The translations under genes and the position numbers were made by a program. Source: an uncultured Tenacibaculum sp. (GTDB taxonomy: Bacteria; Bacteroidota; Bacteroidia; Flavobacteriales; Flavobacteriaceae). Taken from it: a DNA stretch of 64,000 nt. The DNA is taken from contig CANNGJ010000008.1 in the NCBI GenBank assembly GCA_947504185.1, forward strand, positions 44,321-108,320, written 5' to 3'. This document shows positions 43,109-52,161 of this stretch, one piece after another (position 1 is the stretch's first letter; the number at the start of each line of letters is the position of its first letter). The notes beneath the pieces are model-generated. The model had not been told where the DNA came from, did no database searches, and worked only from the letters and a program-made list of their open reading frames with translations.

Positions 43109-44443
43109 TTAAGCAATAACTTCTTTATTAACAAAGTCAAAACGAACTAAACCATCTTCATCTATTTTTGTTAAGGTAACTGTATGTAAAGTATTTACTA
43201 ATTCTGGGTTCCAAGGAGCTTTTACTTTTACATAGTTCTGTGTAAATCCGTGGATATAACCTTCTTTATTTTCACTCTCAAATAAAACGGTTAAAGTATT
43301 CCCTATTTGAGTTTCATAAAAGGCTCTGCGCTTTTTTACTGATAGTCCACGTAACATTTTACTTCGCTTAGCACGTGTTTTCTTAGGAACTACACCATCT
43401 ATATGAATAGCTTCGGTATTTGGTCTTTCAGAATAGGTGAAAACATGTAAATAAGAAATGTCCATTTCGTTTAAGTAATTGTAGGTTTCTAAGAAAAGCT
43501 CATCTGTTTCTCCAGGAAAACCAACAATAACATCAACCCCGATACAGGCGTTTGGCATTACTTCTTTTATTTTACTTACTCTATTAGTATATGTTTTAGT
43601 TAAATAACGGCGTTTCATTTTCTTTAATAATTCATCGCTACCTGATTGTAGTGGAATATGAAAATGAGGAACAAACGTTTGAGAATTAGAAACAAAATCT
43701 ATGGTTTCGTCTTTTAATAAATTCGGCTCGATAGACGAAATTCGTAAACGATGAATTCCTTCAACAGTATCCAATTCTTTTACAAGTTCTAAAAAGGTAT
43801 GCTCGTGTTTTTTATTACCAAATTCACCTTTACCATAATCACCAATATTTACTCCGGTTAATACAATTTCTTTAATTCCTTTTTCAGAAATCTCTTTGGC
43901 ATTATTCAATACATTTTCTAAAGTATCAGAGCGAGAAATTCCACGTGCTAGAGGAATAGTACAATAGGTACATTTATAATCGCAACCATCTTGTACTTTT
44001 AAAAAAGCACGAGTACGGTCGCCAATAGAATAAGCCCCTACATATGAATCTGCTTCTTCAATTTCACAAGAATGTACTTCACCAACATCATTTTTAGTTA
44101 AGTCGTTTATATAACTAGTAACATTAAATTTTTCGGTTGCACCTAGAACTAAATCTACACCATCTACAGCCGCTAATTCTTCAGGTTTTAACTGCGCATA
44201 ACAGCCAACACCAATAACAAAAGCTTCTTTATTTTTCTTTAAAGCAGATTTTACAATAGATTTAAATCGTTTGTCAGCATTATCAGTCACCGAACATGTA
44301 TTAATTACATATACATCCGCTTTTTCTTCAAACTCAACACGGTCAAAACCTTCATTCACAAAATTTCTTGCAATGGTAGAAGTTTCAGAAAAATTTAATT
44401 TACATCCTAAAGTATAAAAGGCTACTTTTTTATCTGCATTCAT
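43109..44443 (-). CDS. mtaB: tRNA t6A37 methylthiotransferase MtaB
   Basis: MtaB turns t6A at tRNA position 37 into ms2t6A. The 444-residue protein has the UPF0004 domain (YTLGCKLNFSETSTIARNF), the radical SAM cluster motif in DGCDYKCTYCTIPLARG (CxxxCxxC), GVDVIVGFPGETDE and a C-terminal TRAM-like domain. Its substrate modification is made by the TsaC pathway gene at 18.3 kb. It is divergent from the acetyltransferase gene. Confidence 0.93.
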   Translation of the reverse strand: MNADKKVAFYTLGCKLNFSETSTIARNFVNEGFDRVEFEEKADVYVINTCSVTDNADKRFKSIVKSALKKNKEAFVIGVGCYAQLKPEELAAVDGVDLVLGATEKFNVTSYINDLTKNDVGEVHSCEIEEADSYVGAYSIGDRTRAFLKVQDGCDYKCTYCTIPLARGISRSDTLENVLNNAKEISEKGIKEIVLTGVNIGDYGKGEFGNKKHEHTFLELVKELDTVEGIHRLRISSIEPNLLKDETIDFVSNSQTFVPHFHIPLQSGSDELLKKMKRRYLTKTYTNRVSKIKEVMPNACIGVDVIVGFPGETDELFLETYNYLNEMDISYLHVFTYSERPNTEAIHIDGVVPKKTRAKRSKMLRGLSVKKRRAFYETQIGNTLTVLFESENKEGYIHGFTQNYVKVKAPWNPELVNTLHTVTLTKIDEDGLVRFDFVNKEVIA

Positions 44444-44482
44444 TCCTGTACATTTATAGTTTGCAAAAATACAATATTGAAA

Positions 44483-44983
44483 ATGATTTTTGAAACGAAA
44501 AGATTACAAGTTAGAAAGCTTCAAATAGCTGATTTAAAATCTTTTTACGAATTAGAGAGTAACCCAAATATATTGCAATATGCAACTGGCGAACCTAAGA
44601 ACTTAAAAGAAAGTAAAGAGAATTTATTACAGTTAATCAATCGTTATGATAGTCTAGATAATGATTTTTGGATTTATACAATTGAGCGTAAAGAAGATAA
44701 TGTATTTGTAGGTACCGTAGCTTTGATAAAAGATGAAGAAGGGAATGATGAGATTGGTTACCGCTTTATAGAGAGGTTTTGGGGAAAAGGGTATGCAACC
44801 GAAATTTGTGAAGGATTGATTGATTATTGTAAATCAATTGGAATAGAGAAAATTATAGGTTGTGTGGTAGATGTTAACATAGCGTCTGCCAAAATATTAA
44901 AGCGTTTTAATTTTAAAGAAGTTGAAAAATTTGTTAGTGATGATATTGGTTTGCCAGAAACAAAATATGAATTAAAATTATGA
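44483..44983 (+). CDS. GNAT acetyltransferase
   Basis: An upstream TTG (44477) is possible, but ATG 44483 (MIFETKRLQVRKLQ) is the natural start, giving 166 residues. The GNAT fold shows EIGYRFIERFWGKGYATEI, the acetyl-CoA-binding segment, and NIASAKILKRFNFKE. It is of the RimJ/RimL-like type. The substrate is unknown. It overlaps the monooxygenase gene by 4 bases. Confidence 0.9.
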   Translation: MIFETKRLQVRKLQIADLKSFYELESNPNILQYATGEPKNLKESKENLLQLINRYDSLDNDFWIYTIERKEDNVFVGTVALIKDEEGNDEIGYRFIERFWGKGYATEICEGLIDYCKSIGIEKIIGCVVDVNIASAKILKRFNFKEVEKFVSDDIGLPETKYELKL

Positions 44984-45303
44984 TAGAAGATTCTTTAAAA
45001 CCACCTTACTATGCCGTTGTTTTCAGTAGTACATTGTCTGATGATTTAGCTGGCTATAAGGAAATGACTGAAAAAATGGAAGCTTTAGCTAAAGCGCAAG
45101 AAGGATATTTAGGAATTGAATATGCTCGAGAAGAAATAGGTATAACAGTTTCGTATTGGGATAGCTTAGAAGCTATTACAAAATGGAAACATAACATAGA
45201 ACATACAGAGGTTCGTGAAAAAGGAAGGGCTACTTGGTACAAAAAATACCAAGTAAGAATCTGTAAAGTTGAGCGTGAATATGGATTTGATAAAAAGATA
45301 TAG
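44980..45303 (+). CDS. Antibiotic biosynthesis monooxygenase-like protein
   Basis: This 107-residue ferredoxin-like fold protein has YYAVVFSSTLSDDLAGYKEM, LGIEYAREEIGITVSYWDSL and WKHNIEHTEVREKGR. This is the ABM family, often involved in haem or polyketide chemistry or quinol oxidation, and the exact role is not deducible. It sits in a short plus-strand group with the acetyltransferase and a broken DUF4442 gene. Confidence 0.85.
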   Translation: MIEDSLKPPYYAVVFSSTLSDDLAGYKEMTEKMEALAKAQEGYLGIEYAREEIGITVSYWDSLEAITKWKHNIEHTEVREKGRATWYKKYQVRICKVEREYGFDKKI

Positions 45304-45309
45304 TTAGAG

Positions 45310-45822
45310 ATGTATGCAGTAATGTCAAAAATATTATCTAAGTTTTTTAAACAACATACTATTTTTAAATATGGGTTTAATATTTCGCCAATGTATCGTA
45401 GGTCTACGGGGCGAATTATTGAAGTCTCAGAAGATTTATTAAAAGCAAGAGTAAAGATTCCTATTAGTTATAAAAATAAGAACTATGTAGGTTCTATTTT
45501 TGGAGGTAGTTTGTTTTCTGCCACCGATCCAGTTTTTATGATTCAGCTAATGAATATTTTAGGAAATGATTATGTTGTGTGGGATAAAAGTGCTGAAATT
45601 AAATTTAAAAGACCAGCAAAATAAAATTCTTATGTAGATTTTATTTTTTCTAAAGAAGAGATAGTTGGAATCAAAGAACGAATTAAAGAAGAGAAAGAAA
45701 TCGATTTACAAAAGGAAATTAAAATTACCAATAAAGATGCTTCAACGGTATATGCAGAAGTATCTAAAATTATATACATTGCAGACAAAAGCTATTATAA
45801 AAATAAGAGAAAGAAGAAATAA
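45310..45822 (+). pseudogene. DUF4442-like gene interrupted by an in-frame stop
   Basis: The first part (45310-45624) encodes 104 residues of a DUF4442 hotdog-like protein (FNISPMYRRSTGRIIEVS, GSIFGGSLFSATDPVFMI, VWDKSAEIKFKRPAK), then TAA. In the same frame the coding pattern continues for 65 more codons (YVDFIFSKEEIVGIKERI, STVYAEVSKIIYIADKSY) to a second stop at 45820-45822. Together this gives about 170 residues, near the usual family length. A single G-to-T change (GAA to TAA at 45622) would explain it. It may be a recent pseudogene or a sequencing error. Confidence 0.8.
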
Positions 45823-47413
45823 ATACCTATTACTATTTATACTTCTAGTAAGTATTTCTTCTTGCACAAAAAAGAAAAGAAGCTATACAGATGCTCAAGT
45901 TTTTCGTTATAATGAACATTCAAATATTACTTCATTAGATCCTGCTTTTGCAAAAGATCAACGTAATATTTGGGCAGTCAATCAATTATATAATGGGTTG
46001 GTGCAATTAGACGATAGTTTGAAGGTACAACCAGATATAGCTAAAAGTTGGACGATTTCAGAAGAAGGAAAAACTTATCAGTTCATTTTAAGAAACGATG
46101 TTAAGTTTCATAAACATGGTTTATTTGGAAAGGATTCTACTAGAAAAGTAAACGCAAATGATTTTAAATATTCTTTTGATAGATTATTAGATAAAAATGT
46201 AGCTTCTCCTGGAGGTTGGGTATTGCAAAATATTAGAGATTTTAAAGCAGAAAGTGATTCTGTTTTTACGATTAATTTGAAACAACCATTTCCACCTTTT
46301 TTAGGGTTGTTGGCAATGAAATATTGTTCGGTTGTACCAAAAGAAGCTGTTGAATATTTCGGGAATACTTTTAGAGCAAATCCAATAGGTACTGGCCCTT
46401 TTCAATACAAGTTATGGGTAGAGAATACGAAGTTAGTATTGCGTAAGAATCCTCTCTATTTTGAACGAGATAAAGAAGGAAACAACTTACCTTATTTAGA
46501 AGCCGTAGCAGTTACTTTTTTACCAGATAAACAAAGTGAGTTTTTACAATTTATTCAAGGGAATATTGATTTTATGAAAAGTTTAGATGCTTCTTATAAA
46601 GACGATATTCTAAATACAGATGGCACTTTAAAGAAAAAGTATATAGATAAAATTACCATGCAAACAGGGGCTTATTTAAATACTGAGTATTTAGGGATTT
46701 ACTTAGATGGAAAAAAAAGTTTGCCTACCCAATCGAAGTTAATTCGTCAAGCAATTAATTATGGTTTTGATAGAGAAAAGATGATTAAGTTTCTTAGAAA
46801 CGGAATTGGAACCCCTGCTACAAGCGGTTTTATTCCGAAAGGTTTACCGTCGTATAACAATCAAGAAGGATATTCTTATCAACCAGAAAAAGCAAAAATA
46901 TTGGTTGAGCAATATAAAACAAAAACAGGGAATACTTCACCACAAATTATCATTACTACCAACAGTAATTATTTAGATTTGTGTGAATTTATTCAAAGAG
47001 AATTACAAAAAATAGGATTAGAAACTAAAGTAGATGTAATTCCGCCATCTACTCTAAGACAAGGAAAAGCAAGTGGTAAATTGCCAATTTTTAGAGCCAG
47101 TTGGATTGCCGATTATCCAGACGCAGAAAATTATGTATCCTTATTTTATAGTAAAAACTTTACACCTAACGGTCCGAATTATACGCATTTTAAGAATGAG
47201 GAGTTCGATGAGTTATACGAAGAATCTATTAAAGAAGTTAATGTGGCTAAGCGTTATAAATTATACCAAAAAATGGATAGTATTATAATAAACGAAGCTC
47301 CGGTAGTTCCTTTATATTACGATGAGGTAATTCGTTTTAGTCAAAAAAATGTACAAGGATTGGGAATTAACCCTATTGATTTGTTGAACTTAAAAAAGGT
47401 TAGAAAAGAGTAA
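45779..47413 (+). CDS. Oligopeptide-type ABC substrate-binding lipoprotein
   Basis: This protein (544 residues from TTG 45779) has a lipoprotein signal (KYLLLFILLVSISSCTKKK) and family 5 solute-binding features: SLDPAFAKDQRNIWAVNQLY, AKSWTISEEGKTYQFILR and YDEVIRFSQKNVQGLG. It binds peptides or nickel-like ligands. A frame extends to 45665, but TTG 45779 (or ATG 45752) fits the signal peptide better and cuts the overlap with the broken DUF4442 frame. No permease or ATPase is adjacent, so it is an orphan receptor here. Confidence 0.87.
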   Translation: MQTKAIIKIRERRNKYLLLFILLVSISSCTKKKRSYTDAQVFRYNEHSNITSLDPAFAKDQRNIWAVNQLYNGLVQLDDSLKVQPDIAKSWTISEEGKTYQFILRNDVKFHKHGLFGKDSTRKVNANDFKYSFDRLLDKNVASPGGWVLQNIRDFKAESDSVFTINLKQPFPPFLGLLAMKYCSVVPKEAVEYFGNTFRANPIGTGPFQYKLWVENTKLVLRKNPLYFERDKEGNNLPYLEAVAVTFLPDKQSEFLQFIQGNIDFMKSLDASYKDDILNTDGTLKKKYIDKITMQTGAYLNTEYLGIYLDGKKSLPTQSKLIRQAINYGFDREKMIKFLRNGIGTPATSGFIPKGLPSYNNQEGYSYQPEKAKILVEQYKTKTGNTSPQIIITTNSNYLDLCEFIQRELQKIGLETKVDVIPPSTLRQGKASGKLPIFRASWIADYPDAENYVSLFYSKNFTPNGPNYTHFKNEEFDELYEESIKEVNVAKRYKLYQKMDSIIINEAPVVPLYYDEVIRFSQKNVQGLGINPIDLLNLKKVRKE

Positions 47414-47418
47414 GTAAA

Positions 47419-47805
47419 TTATTTTTTTAACCCTTCAAGAAGCTTACGAGCAGTTACTGTATCGTAAATAATTTTCAGCTTCTTTATTTTAAGGTTTTGA
47501 TCAAAATCTATAATATCAACCACATCAAATGCTACTTTGGAATTATTTATCATAGTCCATTTATAGGTAAAATATAAAGCAACACTGTTTGTGTTTTCAT
47601 CTTCAAAAATATTTAGTAAATGAAGTTCAGAATTTGTGGTGTCATTATTTAATTTCTTATAAAATGCATCCGCTTTTTGTATTCCATATAACGGAGAATC
47701 CACTAAACCATTTTCTGTAAACAATTCAATAACTTTTTTGATGGCACCATTTTCTAAATGTTCCATGTACTTTTTTGCGATTTGTTTTTTTGTGGATTTG
47801 CTCAT
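47419..47805 (-). CDS. SnoaL/NTF2-like protein
   Basis: With ATG 47805 (MSKSTKKQIAKKYMEHLENG) the protein has 128 residues and avoids overlap with the upstream GH3 gene; a start at 47832 is also open. The cone-like NTF2 fold pattern (a helical start, then FTENGLVDSPLYGIQKADAF and SVALYFTYKWTMINN) suggests an SnoaL-type small-molecule binder or enzyme. Function is unknown. Confidence 0.8.
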   Translation of the reverse strand: MSKSTKKQIAKKYMEHLENGAIKKVIELFTENGLVDSPLYGIQKADAFYKKLNNDTTNSELHLLNIFEDENTNSVALYFTYKWTMINNSKVAFDVVDIIDFDQNLKIKKLKIIYDTVTARKLLEGLKK

Positions 47806-47818
47806 TTTAGAACTAATT

Positions 47819-48922
47819 TTAATTTTCTCCAATTAATCCTAAACATAATTTTAAACGAATAATTTTCTTCACTGATTGATATACTTGTTGTTTGTAAGCA
47901 GTATCTTTTTTCATTTCGTTAAGAATAGAATTGATGGTTTTTGTTTCGTTAATAGGCATTAATAGCATATCGTTTCCTGCTTTTGATGCCAATAAAGGAG
48001 CATCATTAATAATAGTAACCGCTTTCATTATATTTAAAGCATCAGTAATTATAAGTCCTTTAAAACCTAATTCATTCTTTAATAGATTAGTAACTATGTT
48101 TCTAGAGCAACTAGCAGGCAAACCGTTCGTATTATATTTAGAATTGTTAGTTATGGTAATATGAGCCATCATTATAGAAAGAACACCAGATTCTATAAGA
48201 GGAGGATATATTTCTAACTCTTGTAACTTTCCATCGATGTAAACGGATTTTTTATGCGTATCGCCTTTCACTAAACCATGACCTGGAAAATGTTTAGCTG
48301 TAGCAATAATTCCTTGTTTTTGAGTTGTATTAATAAACTGTTTACTTAGCTCAATCACTTTTTGTTTATCATTTCCGAAACTTCGGTTTTTAATCGCTTC
48401 GTTTTGCGGGCTTACATCAGCGACAGGTGCAAAATTTTGACGAAAACCAATTTCTAATAATTCATTATTTATAATTCGAGCAATAGAATCAGATTGACCA
48501 ATCGTTTTGATGTCAATTGTATTAATAACTGGAGCAGTTCCTTTTAATCTGCCATTGAACAAACTGGGTTCAGCATCGATTGAATATAATAATGGCAAGT
48601 GTTTTTTTGTGGTATTAATTGCATTAAGGCTGTCAATTAATTTTTTATGATTTTCTTTTGTGCCTTTTAAAAATACAACACCTCCAATTTTATTTTTCTT
48701 TGCTAAATTTAAAACTACACTATTTGGTTTTCCAAGTTCTCCAGCAGAAGTAACAATCATTTGTGCTACACGAGCAGTATCATTTAAAGATTGAAAAACT
48801 TCATCTACTCTATGTTCTAAAATAGGATTGTAATTATAAAAATCTTGTAATTTATTTGACTGACCTTTTATGGATGAAAAAATAGTTGTCAGAAATAAAA
48901 TTGTTACTATTGATTTTTTCAT
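47819..48922 (-). CDS. Glycoside hydrolase family 3 (NagZ-like)
   Basis: This 367-residue protein has a signal peptide (residues 1-20). The GH3 catalytic domain has GGVVFLKGTKENHKKLIDSL, the conserved substrate-binding KHFPGHG with Asp-Thr-His following (KGDTHKKS), and FKGLIITDALNIMKAV with the likely Asp nucleophile. NagZ-type enzymes remove N-acetylglucosamine from peptidoglycan fragments. The signal suggests a periplasmic form. Confidence 0.9.
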   Translation of the reverse strand: MKKSIVTILFLTTIFSSIKGQSNKLQDFYNYNPILEHRVDEVFQSLNDTARVAQMIVTSAGELGKPNSVVLNLAKKNKIGGVVFLKGTKENHKKLIDSLNAINTTKKHLPLLYSIDAEPSLFNGRLKGTAPVINTIDIKTIGQSDSIARIINNELLEIGFRQNFAPVADVSPQNEAIKNRSFGNDKQKVIELSKQFINTTQKQGIIATAKHFPGHGLVKGDTHKKSVYIDGKLQELEIYPPLIESGVLSIMMAHITITNNSKYNTNGLPASCSRNIVTNLLKNELGFKGLIITDALNIMKAVTIINDAPLLASKAGNDMLLMPINETKTINSILNEMKKDTAYKQQVYQSVKKIIRLKLCLGLIGEN

Positions 48923-48945
48923 TTTAATATTTTATAGGTTAACAA

Positions 48946-50085
48946 TTAAGATACTAAACTCTTAATTTTCTGTTTTATAGTTGCTTTAATATCTTTAGGA
49001 TAAGTTCTGTCTCCATGAAAAACATCAGCCATAGCTTCACTAAAACGTTGTCCAAATTTTTTCAGTAATAAATTACGAATCGTTTTTTGTCCGTAAAACC
49101 ATTTAGAAAGCCATAAACCTGTAGTGAGTTCAGGTAATAAGTTTTCTTCTAATTTCTCAATATATAGTTTTTCTGCCAATTCATAATTTTGCTCACTTTC
49201 AATAATAGCTTCAGCTACTAATTTACCACTATAAATAGCATTAGAAATTCCTTCAGCTGTAATAGGATCCGCAAAACCAGCTGCATCTCCAATTAAAAAC
49301 ACATTGTTTTTTACAAAACCGTCGGTACGTGGGGCTACAGGAATTTGAAATCCGTGTTGCGATTCACTAATAACTTCATTAATACCTAGGGTTTGCATGT
49401 ATTCTTGATAAAACTTTTTTAGGTTTATTTTTGTTCTTTTAGCAGAAGCAACGCCAATAGATAAATGCTTTTTCTTTGGAAAACTCCAAGCATATCCATA
49501 AGGGATAGCATCAATATCAAAACGAACTTCTTTTGATAAACGTTCAAAATCAGCATCAGAGACTTCTACTTCATATTCTAAAGCAGGAATTAATTTTCGA
49601 GTATCTTCTTTCCATCCAGCCATTTTAGCAGTAGGGCTCAAAGCTCCATCTGCAGCAATTGCAAAATTAGCGGTAAGATTTCCTTGTGAAGTTTCTAGCG
49701 TAACAATATTGTTATTAAAAGAAAGCCCTTTTAGTTTATGATTCTCCAACAAAGTAGCGCCAAATTCTTTGGCTTTTTGGGTAATTAAATTATCAAAAGA
49801 ATCGCGCATTATCATAGATATTGTAGGCTCTTCTCTTGTTGTTTTAAAATGTAATTTATCTCCTAAATAAATATCAACCGTATGAAATTCTTTTTCAATA
49901 ACTTCAGAAATATCAAAAGGCAGGTCTTTACGACCTCTGTATACAAAGCCACCACCACAGGTTTTATAACGAGGCAAGGTTTCTTTCTCAATAATAACGG
50001 TTGATATACCTTGTTTGGCTAAAAGAAAAGCTGTCGAAGCTCCAGAAGGTCCACTACCAATAATTGCAACATTGTAATGTTTCAT
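48946..50085 (-). CDS. Geranylgeranyl reductase-family FAD enzyme
   Basis: This 379-residue flavoprotein has an N-terminal FAD fold (NVAIIGSGPSGASTAFLLAKQG), the KTCGGGFVYRGRKDLP segment, and DGFVKNNVFLIGDAAGFADP, the second FAD motif. This family reduces isoprenoid double bonds, for example in polyprenyl or menaquinone-like lipids. The substrate here is unassigned. Confidence 0.88.
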   Translation of the reverse strand: MKHYNVAIIGSGPSGASTAFLLAKQGISTVIIEKETLPRYKTCGGGFVYRGRKDLPFDISEVIEKEFHTVDIYLGDKLHFKTTREEPTISMIMRDSFDNLITQKAKEFGATLLENHKLKGLSFNNNIVTLETSQGNLTANFAIAADGALSPTAKMAGWKEDTRKLIPALEYEVEVSDADFERLSKEVRFDIDAIPYGYAWSFPKKKHLSIGVASAKRTKINLKKFYQEYMQTLGINEVISESQHGFQIPVAPRTDGFVKNNVFLIGDAAGFADPITAEGISNAIYSGKLVAEAIIESEQNYELAEKLYIEKLEENLLPELTTGLWLSKWFYGQKTIRNLLLKKFGQRFSEAMADVFHGDRTYPKDIKATIKQKIKSLVS

Positions 50086-50172
50086 AGATTTTTAGTTAGG
50101 TTATTGGTAAAAGTACAGTTTTCCGTAGTATAATCCGAATCAACATCCTCGATTTAAGGGTATGAGATATGC

Positions 50173-50201
50173 CTCCAAAAAAATATTTTTCATTTTTGGA
50201 G
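50173..50201. repeat. Intergenic hairpin
   Basis: CTCCAAAAA (50173-50181) and TTTTTGGAG (50193-50201) in the 162-base gap after the exo/endonuclease gene. No T tract follows on the minus strand, so terminator function is doubtful. Confidence 0.45.
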
Positions 50202-50247
50202 ATAAGCCTTAGAAATTAAACTGTTGGCTATCGCCCCGCGATTAAAA

Positions 50248-51261
50248 TTACCAATGTAAACGTGTCATAATAGGGTAGTGATCAGATAACTTAACAGTGT
50301 TGTAAGTTTTATATTGGTTTATAATAGCATTCGAATCTGTTAAAATAAAATCGATACGCATTGGGTAAATATATCTGAAAGATTTACCTAAGCCAATTCC
50401 GCTTTCAATAAAAGTATCTTTATTATTGGCAGCTAATTTTTTATAGATCCAAGAATAGGCAGTGTTATTAAAATCACCGCAAATAATTTTTTTTCCTTTC
50501 CAAGAATATTGATGTTGTAATATAAGTTCTGTTTGATCTACCTGCTTTACAAAACCATTTGATAAACGTTTAAACAAACGTTCAGAATCTTTTTCACCAA
50601 AGTTTTCTTTTTTAGGATTGATTTTTAATGATTCTAAATGGACATTATATACTCTAATAGTGTCTTTATTTTTAACAACATCAACAAAAATGGTATTATT
50701 GGCACTGTTTTTAAAATTCAAGGTACCTGAGTTTACAATTGGATATTTTGAGTAAATAGCTAATCCAAATTGATTCGTTTTCGATTTTGTTTTAATGTAT
50801 TTATACGGAAGTTTTATATCTAATAATTCAGACTGATAAAACTCTTGCATGGCAATTATATCAGGACTTTCTTTATTGATGAATTCATATATTTTTTGCT
50901 CGGTAGTAACATCATCTTCATGTTTGTAATGATTAAACAAACGAACATTATAGCTCATAACCTTTAAATCATTGTTTAAAATAATTTCCTTTTTAGAAAA
51001 TTTAATAAGCGGAGGAGCTACAAACCAACCTATGATTAATATTAATAAAGAGAGTAAAGCATTTTTATGAAGTTTAATTAACCAATACACAAAAAAGCCG
51101 ATGTTTACGATTACTAATAGCGGAACAAATAAACTAAAAATAGCAAAAGCAGGTATTGTTTTTGGTGAAATATACGGAAGCACAAAAGACAATAACAAAA
51201 CAGTTGCGAAAACTGAATTGATAAAAAATAAAAGTTTTTGTACAATCGAATATTTCTTCAT
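50248..51261 (-). CDS. Endonuclease/exonuclease/phosphatase-family membrane protein
   Basis: This 337-residue protein has three N-terminal membrane helices (about 10-80) and an EEP catalytic domain with VMSYNVRLFN, IIAMQEF, GDFNNTAYSW and DHYPIMTRL, the usual metal and catalytic His/Asp residues. Such enzymes cleave phosphodiesters in nucleic acid or lipid. Topology puts the domain on one side of the inner membrane. It starts directly after the rhomboid gene and may be cotranscribed. Confidence 0.88.
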   Translation of the reverse strand: MKKYSIVQKLLFFINSVFATVLLLSFVLPYISPKTIPAFAIFSLFVPLLVIVNIGFFVYWLIKLHKNALLSLLILIIGWFVAPPLIKFSKKEIILNNDLKVMSYNVRLFNHYKHEDDVTTEQKIYEFINKESPDIIAMQEFYQSELLDIKLPYKYIKTKSKTNQFGLAIYSKYPIVNSGTLNFKNSANNTIFVDVVKNKDTIRVYNVHLESLKINPKKENFGEKDSERLFKRLSNGFVKQVDQTELILQHQYSWKGKKIICGDFNNTAYSWIYKKLAANNKDTFIESGIGLGKSFRYIYPMRIDFILTDSNAIINQYKTYNTVKLSDHYPIMTRLHW

Positions 51262-52122
51262 CTACTTCTTTCCTTGTTTAAATAAAAACTCTTTTTCCTC
51301 TTTAGTTAGTGTGTCGTAACCAGATTTTCCAATTTTATCAAGAATAGCATCTATTTTTTGTTGGTTATTAGTTTTACTAACTGTTTTTTTAGAAGGTTTA
51401 TTGCCTGATTTATAAACAGTTTTTAAAGGCTTTTCTTTTCTCTTGAATAAGTCTTTAATAGGTTCGAAAATTTCTAATTTTTTATTACTAGCACTTCGCA
51501 CGTATAAAAAGCCAAAAATAGCGCCACCGATGTGTGCTAAATGTCCACCAGCATTTCCTGCTGGAATTTGAATTACATCAATAGCAATCCAAATACAAGC
51601 TAAAACCCAGAGTTTAACATAGCTTACTAATGGAAATTTTAATTGATAATTAGGAATGTAAGTAGCTATACCAATAAAAATAGCAGAAATACCTGCGGAT
51701 GCTCCTAACAACACACTATTATCAGCAACTCGTTGTAATGCGGGGAAAAAATTGTAGCTAGCTATAAAAATAATTCCTCCAAAAAGGGTTCCTAGTAAAT
51801 AGAAATTTAATAGTTGCTTAGAGGTGAAATATTGTTTGAATAAATGACCTATATAAAATAAAGCAATTAGATTTAATAATATGTGTAAAAAGCTAGTGTG
51901 TAAAAAACCATAAGTTATAATAGTCCAAGGTTTTGATAAAAAGTCATTGAAATTAGCAGGTAAGGCAAACCATTCTACTAAGAAATTACTGTTTGATTGA
52001 AATAAAAAACCAAAAGTATTCGTAATAAAAACCAATAAAAACACAGCTAAATTTGCGTAGATAAGTTGCTCTACAATCCCAGCATTTTTGAACCGATATT
52101 TTAAATTTTGTAATACTTCCAT
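51262..52122 (-). CDS. Rhomboid intramembrane serine protease 2
   Basis: This 286-residue protein has about six membrane helices with catalytic Ser142 in LLGASAGISA and His197 in GHLAHIGGAIFG. A basic cytoplasmic C-terminal tail of ~75 residues (FKRKEKPLKTVYKSG) is extra. It cuts substrates within the membrane; the substrate is unknown. It lies 39 bases after a second rhomboid gene. Confidence 0.9.
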   Translation of the reverse strand: MEVLQNLKYRFKNAGIVEQLIYANLAVFLLVFITNTFGFLFQSNSNFLVEWFALPANFNDFLSKPWTIITYGFLHTSFLHILLNLIALFYIGHLFKQYFTSKQLLNFYLLGTLFGGIIFIASYNFFPALQRVADNSVLLGASAGISAIFIGIATYIPNYQLKFPLVSYVKLWVLACIWIAIDVIQIPAGNAGGHLAHIGGAIFGFLYVRSASNKKLEIFEPIKDLFKRKEKPLKTVYKSGNKPSKKTVSKTNNQQKIDAILDKIGKSGYDTLTKEEKEFLFKQGKK

Positions 52123-52161
52123 AGCTTTTCTTTTTCTAAAAAGGAATTACTCTTTACTAAA

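Noticed and set aside
45665-45778. Upstream extension of the oligopeptide-binding protein
   Set aside because: It would place a Lys-rich 38-residue stretch before a clear lipoprotein signal and runs through the remnant DUF4442 coding sequence in another frame.
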